This document shows positions 7,847 to 14,848 of a stretch of DNA of 64,000 nucleotides, in pieces. Positions within the stretch are counted from its first letter, which is position 1. Every line of letters starts with the position of its first letter. The notes below the pieces were generated by a model. The model was not told the DNA's origin and searched no databases. It saw nothing but the letters and a program-made list of their open reading frames with translations. This DNA is from a bacterium (lineage in GTDB: Bacteria > CAIWAD01), in the NCBI GenBank assembly GCA_030429345.1, contig JAUIFJ010000001.1, forward strand, positions 248,001 to 312,000. Reading direction: 5' to 3'. The translations under genes were made by a program, and so were the position numbers.

Positions 7847-9387
7847 TCGCCCGTCGCCTTCGCGGCTTCCTGCAGGGCGGCGGGCAGCTCCTCGAGCAGG
7901 TCGCCGGCGATCAGCGAGCGCTCTCCCAGCCGGTCCCGCACGCGATCCGCGGCGCGGCCGTGCAGCCAGCAGCCCAGCCGGGCGGCGTCTTCGGCGGCGA
8001 CGCCCTGCGCGCAGAGACCCGCGATCAGGCCGGCGAGCACGTCCCCGCTGCCCGCCGTCGCCAGGCCCGGGTTGCCGCTGCCGTTGATCGTGACCCCTCC
8101 CGCGTAGCCGATCACGGCGCTCGGAGCGCCTTTCATCAGGATTGTTGTATCACTGGCATCGGCCAGGTCGATGGCCTGCTCGAGGGTCTCCGCGTGATCC
8201 GCCGCTTCCCGGCCGGTCAGGACGGCCAGTTCCCCGGCGTGGGGCGTCAGCACGATCTCGCATTCCAGTTCGGCCAGGTCCTCTGCCATACCGGCGAAGG
8301 CGTGCAGGGCGTCGGCGTCGATGACCAATTTCGTATCACAAGCCGCCGCCAGGGAGCGGCAGAGGGAGAGGCTTTGCTCGTCTCGTCCCAGGCCCGGGCC
8401 CAGCAGGACCGCATCGGCCCACTTCAGCTCCTCGGCCAGCCTTTCGGCATGCTGTGATCCAAGGAATCCCGCGCCCTCGTCGGGCAGGGCCAGGGTCAGC
8501 ACTTCAGGCAGGGCGATCTCGAAGACCGCGTTCAGCGAGGCCGGACAGGCCAGCTTGACCATGCCGCTGCCGCTGCGCAGGGCGGTCTTGCAGGCCAACA
8601 TGGCCGCCCCGGTCATGCCGGTGGAGCCGGCGATCACGAGCACTCGGCCGGCGCGATTCTTGTGGATGCCCGGGTGCCGGGCCGGCAGGGCGACCGCCAG
8701 GTCCTCCAGCGCCGGCAGGGTCCAGTCTTCGGGCTTAGAAAACCACTCCGGGTCGTAGCCGATGGAAACCGCCCGCAGCTCTCCGCAGATCGCCGCCGCC
8801 GGTTGCAGCAGCAGCCCGCGTTTCGGCGCCGCCATCGTCAGGGTCATCTCGGCCTGGGTGAAGCAGCCGGGCAGCCGGCCGCTGTCCCCTTCGGCGCCGG
8901 AGGGAATGTCCACCGCCACCAGGGGCACTCCGCTGTCGCCCGCCAGCTGGATCATGCGCAGGGGCAGCCCGCGGGCAGCCCCCTTCAGGCCGGTGCCGAG
9001 CAGGCAATCGACCAGCAGGTCAAAGGAGCGCAGATCCGGCAGGTCTTCCTCGCCGAGAATTTCGTGGATCGGCAGGCCCAGGTTGGACAGGATCGCCCGG
9101 TTGGCGGCGGCGTCCGGGCTGGCCTTGGCGGCCACCCCGATGGCGAAGACCTGCGGATCGAGCCCCGCCTGGAGCAGGTGCCGTGCAATGACGAAGCCGT
9201 CTCCGCCGTTGTTGCCGCTGCCGCAGAGGATCGCCAGCCGGATTTCGCCGCTGTCCTGCAGCCGCTTCAGCAGCTGCCTGGCGCAGCCGGCTCCGGCGTT
9301 CTCCATCAGGCAAAGCGAAGAGAGGCCCAGGTCGACCGCCAGCCGGTCCATGGCCTGCATCCGCTGGACGCTCAACACGCGCTGCAT
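7843..9387 (-). CDS. nnr: Bifunctional NAD(P)H-hydrate epimerase / ADP-dependent dehydratase
   Basis: A 514-residue metabolite-repair enzyme that restores hydrated NAD(P)H. The N-terminal ~215 residues are the YjeF epimerase with GSGNNGGDGFVIARHL and DCLLGTGLKG. The C-terminal ~280 residues are the dehydratase, with the ribokinase-like nucleotide site: HKNRAGRVLVIAGS, LLGPGLGRD, LTPHAGELAVLTG and GSGDVLAGLIAG, which supplies the catalytic GxGD. The length matches the fused E. coli form. It overlaps the VanZ-like gene by ATGA and follows the AcpS-like gene by 46 bp, an arrangement (acpS next to nnr) common in bacteria. Confidence 0.97.
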   Translation of the reverse strand: MQRVLSVQRMQAMDRLAVDLGLSSLCLMENAGAGCARQLLKRLQDSGEIRLAILCGSGNNGGDGFVIARHLLQAGLDPQVFAIGVAAKASPDAAANRAILSNLGLPIHEILGEEDLPDLRSFDLLVDCLLGTGLKGAARGLPLRMIQLAGDSGVPLVAVDIPSGAEGDSGRLPGCFTQAEMTLTMAAPKRGLLLQPAAAICGELRAVSIGYDPEWFSKPEDWTLPALEDLAVALPARHPGIHKNRAGRVLVIAGSTGMTGAAMLACKTALRSGSGMVKLACPASLNAVFEIALPEVLTLALPDEGAGFLGSQHAERLAEELKWADAVLLGPGLGRDEQSLSLCRSLAAACDTKLVIDADALHAFAGMAEDLAELECEIVLTPHAGELAVLTGREAADHAETLEQAIDLADASDTTILMKGAPSAVIGYAGGVTINGSGNPGLATAGSGDVLAGLIAGLCAQGVAAEDAARLGCWLHGRAADRVRDRLGERSLIAGDLLEELPAALQEAAKATGE

Positions 9388-9433
9388 GAGAGTCTCCCCA
9401 TTGATCGAAGGCCGCGCGGCCTTCAGGAAGCGG

Positions 9434-9802
9434 TCAAGGTAGCAAGGAGGGGCGCGCCTCGCTCAGTCGGCAGGGCGCGGGGGCGCTTTCGATCCACAGC
9501 AGGCAGGCCACCCGGGAGTTGCTGTGACTCAGGCTCAAGGAGACGCACACGCCCAGGCGCTCAGGCAGGTGGACTCGGGGCGGCTCGTCGCCGCCGAGGA
9601 TCGCGATCTCGCGGGCATCACAGGATTCGCCCCGCTCTTCCAGCCAGCCCAGAATCGCCCGCTTGGCCAGCCAGCGCGCTCCCAGGGAGCCTTCGCTGCG
9701 TCGGCGCCGGGAAAGGGCTTCCTGCTCGAGCGGATGCAGCCAGGAAGAGCGGATCTCGTCCAGCGGACACTCCGCCAGCGGGCACTGCAGGCGCAGGTTC
9801 AT
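9434..9802 (-). CDS. AcpS-like 4'-phosphopantetheinyl transferase, divergent
   Basis: A 122-residue protein that I assign to the AcpS/phosphopantetheinyl transferase superfamily by size, by the WLAKRAIL helix (residues 44-51), by the VSLSLSHSNSRVACLLW strand pair near the C-terminus, and by its place next to nnr, where acpS usually sits. Its role would be to attach 4'-phosphopantetheine to acyl carrier protein. It is unusual: in active enzymes the helix reads AxKEA, the Glu binding Mg2+, and here it is AKRA (Arg48). The N-terminal Asp-bearing strand is reduced to PLDEIR (Asp15). It may be inactive or use other ligands. It overlaps the HAD gene by ATGA. Confidence 0.65.
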   Translation of the reverse strand: MNLRLQCPLAECPLDEIRSSWLHPLEQEALSRRRRSEGSLGARWLAKRAILGWLEERGESCDAREIAILGGDEPPRVHLPERLGVCVSLSLSHSNSRVACLLWIESAPAPCRLSEARPSLLP

Positions 9803-10509
9803 TCCGCTGCCGAGGACGCCGGATGCAGGCCCTCGTTCAGGGTTTCCAGGATCTCGAGCAGGCTGCGCAGGTCGGGCAGTTCGTGATCCGCGCGGTGATT
9901 GGCGGTGTCCATCGTCGAGCCGTAGGCCGCCAGCGCCGTGTGCAGGCCCAGCTTGCGCGCGCCCTCGATGTCCCGCTCGGGCCAGTCGCCGACCATCATC
10001 ACCTCCTCGGCCGAAAGGCCCAGCTCCTGGAGCATGCGCTGAAAGGGCGCCGAATGTGGTTTGTGATACCCCGTATCGTCATGGGTGATCACCGGATCGA
10101 AGTAGTGCTGCAGGTTCAGGTTGGCCAGGCGGATCCAGGCCTTGAGCCGCGGTGCGTCGGTGAGGATCGCCAGGCGGTAGCCCTTGCGGATCAGCGTCAT
10201 CAGCGTGTGCTTCACATGCGGATAGAGCACGAGGTTCGCCGTGCGCGCGCGGCGGTACTCGACAATGCCGCAAGCCAGGATCCTGGGATCGATGTTGCCC
10301 TCGACGGCATTCAGGAAGGAGTCGAAAACGCCCTTGTACTCCATGCCCTCGGCATCATAGATGTCGTACAGGCCCTGGATGATCGATTCCGGGTCCCGGT
10401 CGAGGCCGGCATCGATCATGCCGCGGGCGGCGGCGGAGATCGACTCGTACTTCAGCCGCATGAAGTCGACAAGAGTATTGTCCAGGTCGAAGATGATGGC
10501 CCGGATCAT
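9799..10509 (-). CDS. HAD-family hydrolase (phosphoglycolate phosphatase-like)
   Basis: A 236-residue HAD-IA phosphatase. The start is the ATG giving MIRAIIFDLDNTLVDF, which overlaps the EIIB stop as ATGA; an upstream in-frame start would add 17 unconserved residues. Motif I is DLDNT (nucleophile Asp and acid Asp), motif II is LTDAP, the motif III Lys is in TGYHKPHSAPF, and motif IV is MVGDWPERDIEGA. An alpha-helical cap lies at residues ~15-95. The substrate is unknown. It is translationally coupled between the PTS EIIB gene and the AcpS-like gene. Confidence 0.93.
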   Translation of the reverse strand: MIRAIIFDLDNTLVDFMRLKYESISAAARGMIDAGLDRDPESIIQGLYDIYDAEGMEYKGVFDSFLNAVEGNIDPRILACGIVEYRRARTANLVLYPHVKHTLMTLIRKGYRLAILTDAPRLKAWIRLANLNLQHYFDPVITHDDTGYHKPHSAPFQRMLQELGLSAEEVMMVGDWPERDIEGARKLGLHTALAAYGSTMDTANHRADHELPDLRSLLEILETLNEGLHPASSAAE

Positions 10510-10982
10510 GGCAGCAGGCTGTCCAGTTCGACGGGATCGACCGTCGGCAGGCTGCGGCAAGTCAGGTGGACGCCGCGGCTCTTCAGTTCGCGCAGGGCCT
10601 CCTCGTCGGCGGCATCCAGGTAGACATAGTCCAGCAGGCGCCGCGCCCCGCTCTTGTCGTGCATGCCGCCGATCGTGATCTCCCCGGGCACCAGGCCCGC
10701 GTCACACAGGCGGCGCGCCTGGCCGGGATCGGGCATCACGACGATGGTCTTCCTTTCGGGATCGCCGCTCAGCTCCCGGGCGCAGGAATCGGCGTCGAGG
10801 AAGGACAGCTCCTGGCCCTCCTCGGGGCAGCAGGCGTAGAGCTGCTGTTCGAATTCGCTGGTGGCGACCTCGTCGTCACACAGGATCAGCCGCTGGATCT
10901 GCAGCGGCTTGCACCAGCCGATCACGACCTGGCCGTGGATCAGCCGGTCATCAATGCGGAATAGGCAGTTCTTGTGGGTCAT
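10506..10982 (-). CDS. PTS mannose/sorbose-type EIIB component
   Basis: A 158-residue PTS IIB protein of the mannose-fructose-sorbose class. The phosphorylated histidine is His16 in RIDDRLIHGQVVIGW, the family signature, and IGGMHDKSGAR and DYVYL follow as usual. In a transporter this protein passes phosphate from EIIA to sugar bound by EIIC/EIID. No EIIC or EIID gene is present in this block, so here the phosphorelay may be regulatory. It starts 1 bp after EIIA and its stop overlaps the HAD start. Confidence 0.95.
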   Translation of the reverse strand: MTHKNCLFRIDDRLIHGQVVIGWCKPLQIQRLILCDDEVATSEFEQQLYACCPEEGQELSFLDADSCARELSGDPERKTIVVMPDPGQARRLCDAGLVPGEITIGGMHDKSGARRLLDYVYLDAADEEALRELKSRGVHLTCRSLPTVDPVELDSLLP

Positions 10983-10983
10983 C

Positions 10984-11376
10984 TCAGGTTCCTCGCGGAC
11001 GTCCGCACTGCATGGCGCGGTGTCCGTCGCGTATCAGCGTGTCGGCAATCTCCCCGGCATCGATCGTTGAGCGCTTGCCCAGGAAAGAGAGCAGCATGCC
11101 GAGGTTCACTCCGGTCACGATCGTTGCCGGCAGCCCGGTGGCGCGGGTGGCGAGCATGGCGGCGCGAAAGCAGCTGCTGCCGGGAAAATCCACCAGGATC
11201 ACCGTCGGTCCCTGCTGGGCGCGCAGCCAATGCCCGACCTGTTCCGTCAGCCCATCAAGGGACAGGCCCTCGTTGCTCTGGGCCTCCAGCGCCTCCTGCC
11301 GGCCCATGATCCTCGAGACCGCGTCGATGAAGCCCTCGGCCAGGGAGCCGTGACACACCAGCAGGACGGGGATCAT
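10984..11376 (-). CDS. PTS mannose-type EIIA component
   Basis: A 130-residue EIIA of the mannose class. His9 in LLVCHGSLAEGF is the phosphorylation site. The core VILVDFPGSSCFRAA (usually D-L-x-G-G-T/S-P) and ATIVTGVNLGMLL matches the dimer fold. It overlaps the hprK stop by ATGA and is followed within 1 bp by EIIB, forming a compact hprK-EIIA-EIIB cassette of the kind found in bacteria with an incomplete, regulatory PTS. Confidence 0.95.
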   Translation of the reverse strand: MIPVLLVCHGSLAEGFIDAVSRIMGRQEALEAQSNEGLSLDGLTEQVGHWLRAQQGPTVILVDFPGSSCFRAAMLATRATGLPATIVTGVNLGMLLSFLGKRSTIDAGEIADTLIRDGHRAMQCGRPRGT

Positions 11377-12341
11377 TCGTTGTCCCTTCGCAGGTAGCTG
11401 CGCAGGCGCTGCTTGTCCTGCATGTTCTGCAGCAGGCGGCGGTTGAATTCCTCCGCGGCGTCGTAGCCGTATACCTGCAGATGCAGGTTGAGCGCCAGGG
11501 TCTCGCAGATCACGGTGATGTTCTTGCCCGGGAAAATCGGCAGCTGGACATGTGGCACATCAATGCCGAGGATGTCCTTGGTCTCCTTTTCCAGACCGGT
11601 GCGCTCGAAGTTGTCGCGATCCTTCCAGAGGCGCAGCTCGACGACCATCTCGATGCGCTTCTGCATGCGGATCGAGTGCACCCCGAAGATCTCCTTGACG
11701 TCGATGATGCCCAGGCCGCGGATCTCCATCAGGTGCAGGAGGGTCTTGTTGCCGCGCCCGATGAGCACGTTGTCGGCCTTGCGTGTCACAGTGACCACAT
11801 CGTCGGCGACCAGGCGGTGCCCGCGTTCGACCAGGTCCAGCGCCACCTCGCTCTTGCCGATGCCGCTCTTGCCGGTCAGCAGCAGGCCGGTGCCGTATAC
11901 ATCGACCAGCGTGCCGTGCATCTGGCTGGTCGGGGCGAAGAACTCGTCCAGGAAATCGCTCAGCAGGTGCGTGAATTCGGTGGTGCCCAGGCTGCTGGAG
12001 AGGACGGCGATGTCCTTTTCTTTCGCCAGCTCGAGCAGGGGGTCCGGCACGGGATTGGAATTGGTGACGACGAAACAGGGAATATCGTAGGACAGCATGG
12101 CCTCCAGGGAGGCGCGCGTCTTCTTGTCGCCGATGGATTCCAGGAAGCTGATTTCCGTATTGCCCAGGATCTGCACGCGGTCGTAGGTGAAGAGGTCCAG
12201 GTAGCCGGCCAGCGCCAGGCCGGGGCGATGCAGATTCTTCTGGCGGATCTCGCGCCCATAGCCCGCCTCGCCCGTCAAGGAACGCAGCTGCAGCTCGTTG
12301 GCTTCCTGTTCGACGAATTCCCCGATGTGAAGGGATTCCAT
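11373..12341 (-). CDS. hprK: HPr kinase/phosphorylase
   Basis: A 322-residue bifunctional enzyme that adds phosphate to, or removes it from, the regulatory Ser46 of HPr (or Crh/NPr-type partners). The N-terminal ~130 residues are the MurF-like domain. The kinase domain has the P-loop GKSGIGKSE at residues 157-165, ERGHRLVADDVV with the catalytic Asp pair, and the signature MEIRGLGIIDVKEIFG. The start has a ribosome binding site (AAGGAT). It heads the five-gene coupled string down to the AcpS-like gene. hpf lies upstream on the same strand, as in many rpoN-hpf-hprK loci, but a 1-kb gene-less insert separates them here. Confidence 0.97.
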   Translation of the reverse strand: MESLHIGEFVEQEANELQLRSLTGEAGYGREIRQKNLHRPGLALAGYLDLFTYDRVQILGNTEISFLESIGDKKTRASLEAMLSYDIPCFVVTNSNPVPDPLLELAKEKDIAVLSSSLGTTEFTHLLSDFLDEFFAPTSQMHGTLVDVYGTGLLLTGKSGIGKSEVALDLVERGHRLVADDVVTVTRKADNVLIGRGNKTLLHLMEIRGLGIIDVKEIFGVHSIRMQKRIEMVVELRLWKDRDNFERTGLEKETKDILGIDVPHVQLPIFPGKNITVICETLALNLHLQVYGYDAAEEFNRRLLQNMQDKQRLRSYLRRDNE

Positions 12342-13095
12342 GGACCATCCTTCCCTGGACTAGCCGGGTCGCCCCGGACGAGGAAACTTACCCAATTCAG
12401 GGCCAAAGGCAAGGTGGGCAAAGGGGGTGCGGGGAAATGGGTCGCGGAGTGTCCGGGGGGGAGGACGATTGGATTGTTTTGCGGTTTGAGCGGGTCATCC
12501 GGTCCCGTTCGCTGACCGATGCCACCCAGGCAACTCATTTCCCTCCTGTCTTCGATGCAGCAATCTCGCCTCCCTCCGCGGCTTCGCCGCTGCCGGCCCC
12601 TCTCCTTTCGGCGCTTCGCGGCGAAAGGGGGGCAATTGGTTGGGGATCCCTTGACCGTATTTTTCACATGCGGCTACGATTCATCGGCCGCTTCGCGGCC
12701 GGTTGTGGTTTTTGGGCCGGCGCTCTCGTGCAGGCAGGGCTGTGCTGGTGGATCTGCGGGTGTGTCTGGTGGGGTGGACGGATTTGTGGATGGGGGTGTG
12801 GATGGGGGTGGATTGTGATTTGGTCTTACACGCTCCTACTCACAGTGCACGGCTTTATTGCCACAAAAATCAGTCCCGATAAATGGACGCGCCCTTGGAC
12901 ACTCTGCCACTGAGGAGCGGGATCCAGGACCGAGACACGGCGTTAGTCCCACAAAAGTCAGACCCCCGATCTGGACAAACCATCGCCTGCCATGTTGCCC
13001 TCAACAGGCTCCCCGCCAGTGCCAGATCATGGTTTGCAAAAGACTTCTCATGCCCACCGCCATCTACTACCTGCCGGCAGTTCTTCTAATAAAAC

Positions 13096-13140
13096 GGCCG
13101 TGCAACGGCCGACCAATAACAGACGCATGTGAAACATGCG
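13096..13140 (+). repeat. Bipartite hairpin repeat, family 1, copy 1
   Basis: Arm B is the inverted repeat GGCCGTGCAACGGCC (13096-13110). Arm A is CGCATGTGAAACATGCG (13124-13140). Arm A has the same GT-GAA-AC apex as the other copies, but its outer stem differs by paired changes (GCAT/ATGC instead of GCAG/CTGC), so base pairing is kept. Confidence 0.7.
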
Positions 13141-13216
13141 GAAACCATCGCGTCCATTCGCCCACCATTGCCATTCCCGGAATGTGTAGGCCCTCCTGTC
13201 TTCGACGCGGAACAGG

Positions 13217-13239
13217 ATCCCGCGGTCAAGCCGCGGGAT
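13217..13239. repeat. REP-like hairpin
   Basis: ATCCCGCGG (13217-13225) and CCGCGGGAT (13231-13239) form a perfect 9-bp stem with a TCAAG loop. This is the common form of intergenic REP-type palindromes. Seen once in this window. Confidence 0.6.
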
Positions 13240-13330
13240 GACAGCGTTGGGGACCATCTATTCGGATCTCCGTGCCCTCCATCCACCTCCGTGCCCTCCG
13301 TGCGAGCTCTTTCTTCCAGCCAGTTTCCCG

Positions 13331-13362
13331 AAAAAGAGAAGCCCCCCGCCGAAGCAGGGGGC
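13331..13362 (-). terminator. Terminator of hpf
   Basis: Read on the minus strand, GCCCCC-TG-CTTC-GGC-GGGGGC is a GC-rich stem with a stable tetraloop, followed by TTCTCTTTTT. It begins 24 bp after the hpf stop. Confidence 0.8.
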
Positions 13363-13386
13363 TGTAGTAGTTCCATGGGAAGGAGC

Positions 13387-13680
13387 CTAGTGCTTGACCT
13401 GTTGGCGGTCCTTCAGCTTCAGGCTTTGCTTCTTCAGCTTTTCCGTTGCCTTGTCCACGCTCTTGTAGAAGTTGTCGCTGGTGTCGCTGGCGACCAGGGT
13501 ATCGCCCTTGACATGGAGGCTGATCTCGACCGTCTTGTTCTGTCTCACATCGTAGGACAGCACGATGTCGCAGTCGAGAATATGATCGACGAAGCGGCTC
13601 AGGCCGTTGACTTCGTTGGCGGCGTAGGTTTTCAGCTTCTCGGAAGCCTTGAAGTGTCTCGAGGTGACGGAAGTGTTCAT
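13387..13680 (-). CDS. hpf: Ribosome hibernation promoting factor, short form (HPF/RaiA family)
   Basis: A 97-residue protein that binds the 30S decoding region and promotes ribosome dimerisation or inactivation in stationary phase. It shows the family start MNTSVTSRHFKASEKLKTYA and the central VEISLHVKGDTLVASDTSDNFYKSVDKATEKL. It is the short form, without the C-terminal dimerisation domain of long HPF. A perfect AAGGAGG ribosome binding site lies 5 bp before the ATG. It sits 55 bp downstream of the xer gene and has its own strong terminator. Confidence 0.96.
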   Translation of the reverse strand: MNTSVTSRHFKASEKLKTYAANEVNGLSRFVDHILDCDIVLSYDVRQNKTVEISLHVKGDTLVASDTSDNFYKSVDKATEKLKKQSLKLKDRQQVKH

Positions 13681-13735
13681 GCAAACCTCCTTGGTCTGGA
13701 TAAGTCCGGCCGGGTTTCCGGCCCGTATACAATCC

Positions 13736-14632
13736 CTAGGCCCGGGGATGGGCCTGTTGGTGAATCTCTTTCAGCCGGTCCGCCGCCAGGTGCGTGTAGA
13801 TCTGTGTCGTCGACAGCGAAGCGTGTCCCAGCAGTTCCTGCACCGTCCGCAGGTCCGCGCCGCGGTCCAGCAGGTGCGTGGCGAAGGAGTGGCGGATCAC
13901 ATGCGGCGAGAGCTTGCGCTGCTGCGAGACCTGGCGCAGCCGCCGGTTCACAATATCCTGGACTCCGCGGCGGCCGAGCCGGTTCCCGCGGTTGTTGAGC
14001 AGGAGGGCGTTTTCTGTTTCGTCGGGGCGCTTCTCTTCCAGCTGTGTCTCACGAAAGGGCCGCCAGGCTTCCAGCAGCTCCAGGGCCGGCTTGCCCAGCG
14101 GCACGATCCGCGTCTTGCGGCCCTTGCCGACGACCTTCAGCGAATCGTGGCGGATGCTGCCCAGATCCAGCGAGACCAGTTCCGCCAGACGAATGCCGCT
14201 GCTGTAGAGCAGCTCGAGGATCAGCCGGTCGCGGCAATCGTAGAAATTGTCGCGGCCGATGATCTCGATGGCCTGTGCCAGCTCTTCCACGCCGAGGCAG
14301 GACGGCAGGGTCCGTTCGTGGCGAATGACGGGCATGGCCTTCAGGGGGTTGTGATCCAGCTGCTCGCGCTCCATCAGGAAGCGGAACCAGGCGCGCAGGG
14401 CGGCGCTCTGGCGGGCAATGCTGCGCCGGCCGATGCCGCGCCGCTGGCGATCCGCCAGGAAGCGCCTCAGGGCCTGGCGGTCGAAGGGGTCGCCTCCGTC
14501 CAGGAAGTCCAGGTATTGCTGACAATCGCGTCGGTAGGCAGACAAGGTATGTTCGGAACAGTCGCGCTCGACCTGCAGGTAGCGCAGGAAGTCGGCCAGA
14601 AGGTGTGCGGCGGCAGCGGGGTCAGTCTTCAA
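13736..14632 (-). CDS. Tyrosine recombinase XerC/XerD
   Basis: A 298-residue recombinase of the size and form of chromosome-dimer-resolving Xer enzymes. The N-terminal SAM-like DNA-binding domain (1-100) has the family pattern FLRYLQVERDCSEHTLSAYRRDC. Catalytic residues are Arg148 (YSSGIRLAELVSL), Lys170 or Lys172, the H-x-x-R box at His244/Arg247 (SPHVIRHSFATHLL), His270 (ELLGHAS) and nucleophile Tyr279 (IYTH). The start appears to be TTG with a GAGG ribosome binding site. Whether it is XerC or XerD cannot be told from this alone. Its place between topA and hpf fits a housekeeping role rather than a phage integrase. Confidence 0.93.
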   Translation of the reverse strand: MKTDPAAAAHLLADFLRYLQVERDCSEHTLSAYRRDCQQYLDFLDGGDPFDRQALRRFLADRQRRGIGRRSIARQSAALRAWFRFLMEREQLDHNPLKAMPVIRHERTLPSCLGVEELAQAIEIIGRDNFYDCRDRLILELLYSSGIRLAELVSLDLGSIRHDSLKVVGKGRKTRIVPLGKPALELLEAWRPFRETQLEEKRPDETENALLLNNRGNRLGRRGVQDIVNRRLRQVSQQRKLSPHVIRHSFATHLLDRGADLRTVQELLGHASLSTTQIYTHLAADRLKEIHQQAHPRA

Positions 14633-14848
14633 TCAGGCCTCATGGGGTGGAAACCGGAAGGGATTGGCTCCTTCCTTCCCGCGCGGCGGCAAGCGCCGGG
14701 CCGGTACACCCCCTATCGGTCAGCGGGATGGGTGGATCCAGCCTTGCAGGTACCCGAAGTATAGCGTCTCGCGGAGGCCCGCAAAAGGAAAACCGGCGAC
14801 GGCACAAATGGCGTGAAAGCGGGACAGGGACAGGACTCGGCAGGGCGG

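Larger units (their letters stand above)
12342..13386. other. 1-kb intergenic region between hprK and hpf, no convincing gene
   Basis: No reading frame here has plausible protein character. The only longer plus-strand frame (12437-12913) has an implausible Trp/Gly/Cys-rich tail. Recognisable structure is limited to several hairpins: GGCCGC-TTC-GCGGCC near 12690, a 9-bp hairpin at 13217-13239, the bipartite repeat at 13096-13140, and the hpf terminator at 13331-13362. It looks like decayed or repeat-invaded sequence that splits a usually tight hpf-hprK pair. Confidence 0.6.

Noticed and set aside
8662-10623. A 653-residue plus-strand frame
   Set aside because: Antisense to nnr, the AcpS-like gene and the HAD gene; no domain seen.
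12437-12913. A 158-residue plus-strand frame in the hprK-hpf gap
   Set aside because: Trp/Gly/Cys-rich low-complexity tail, no ribosome binding site, and no similarity I can recognise.
13736-14632. The tyrosine recombinase as a phage or island integrase
   Set aside because: It has Xer length and sits in a housekeeping block; no attachment site or phage genes are nearby.
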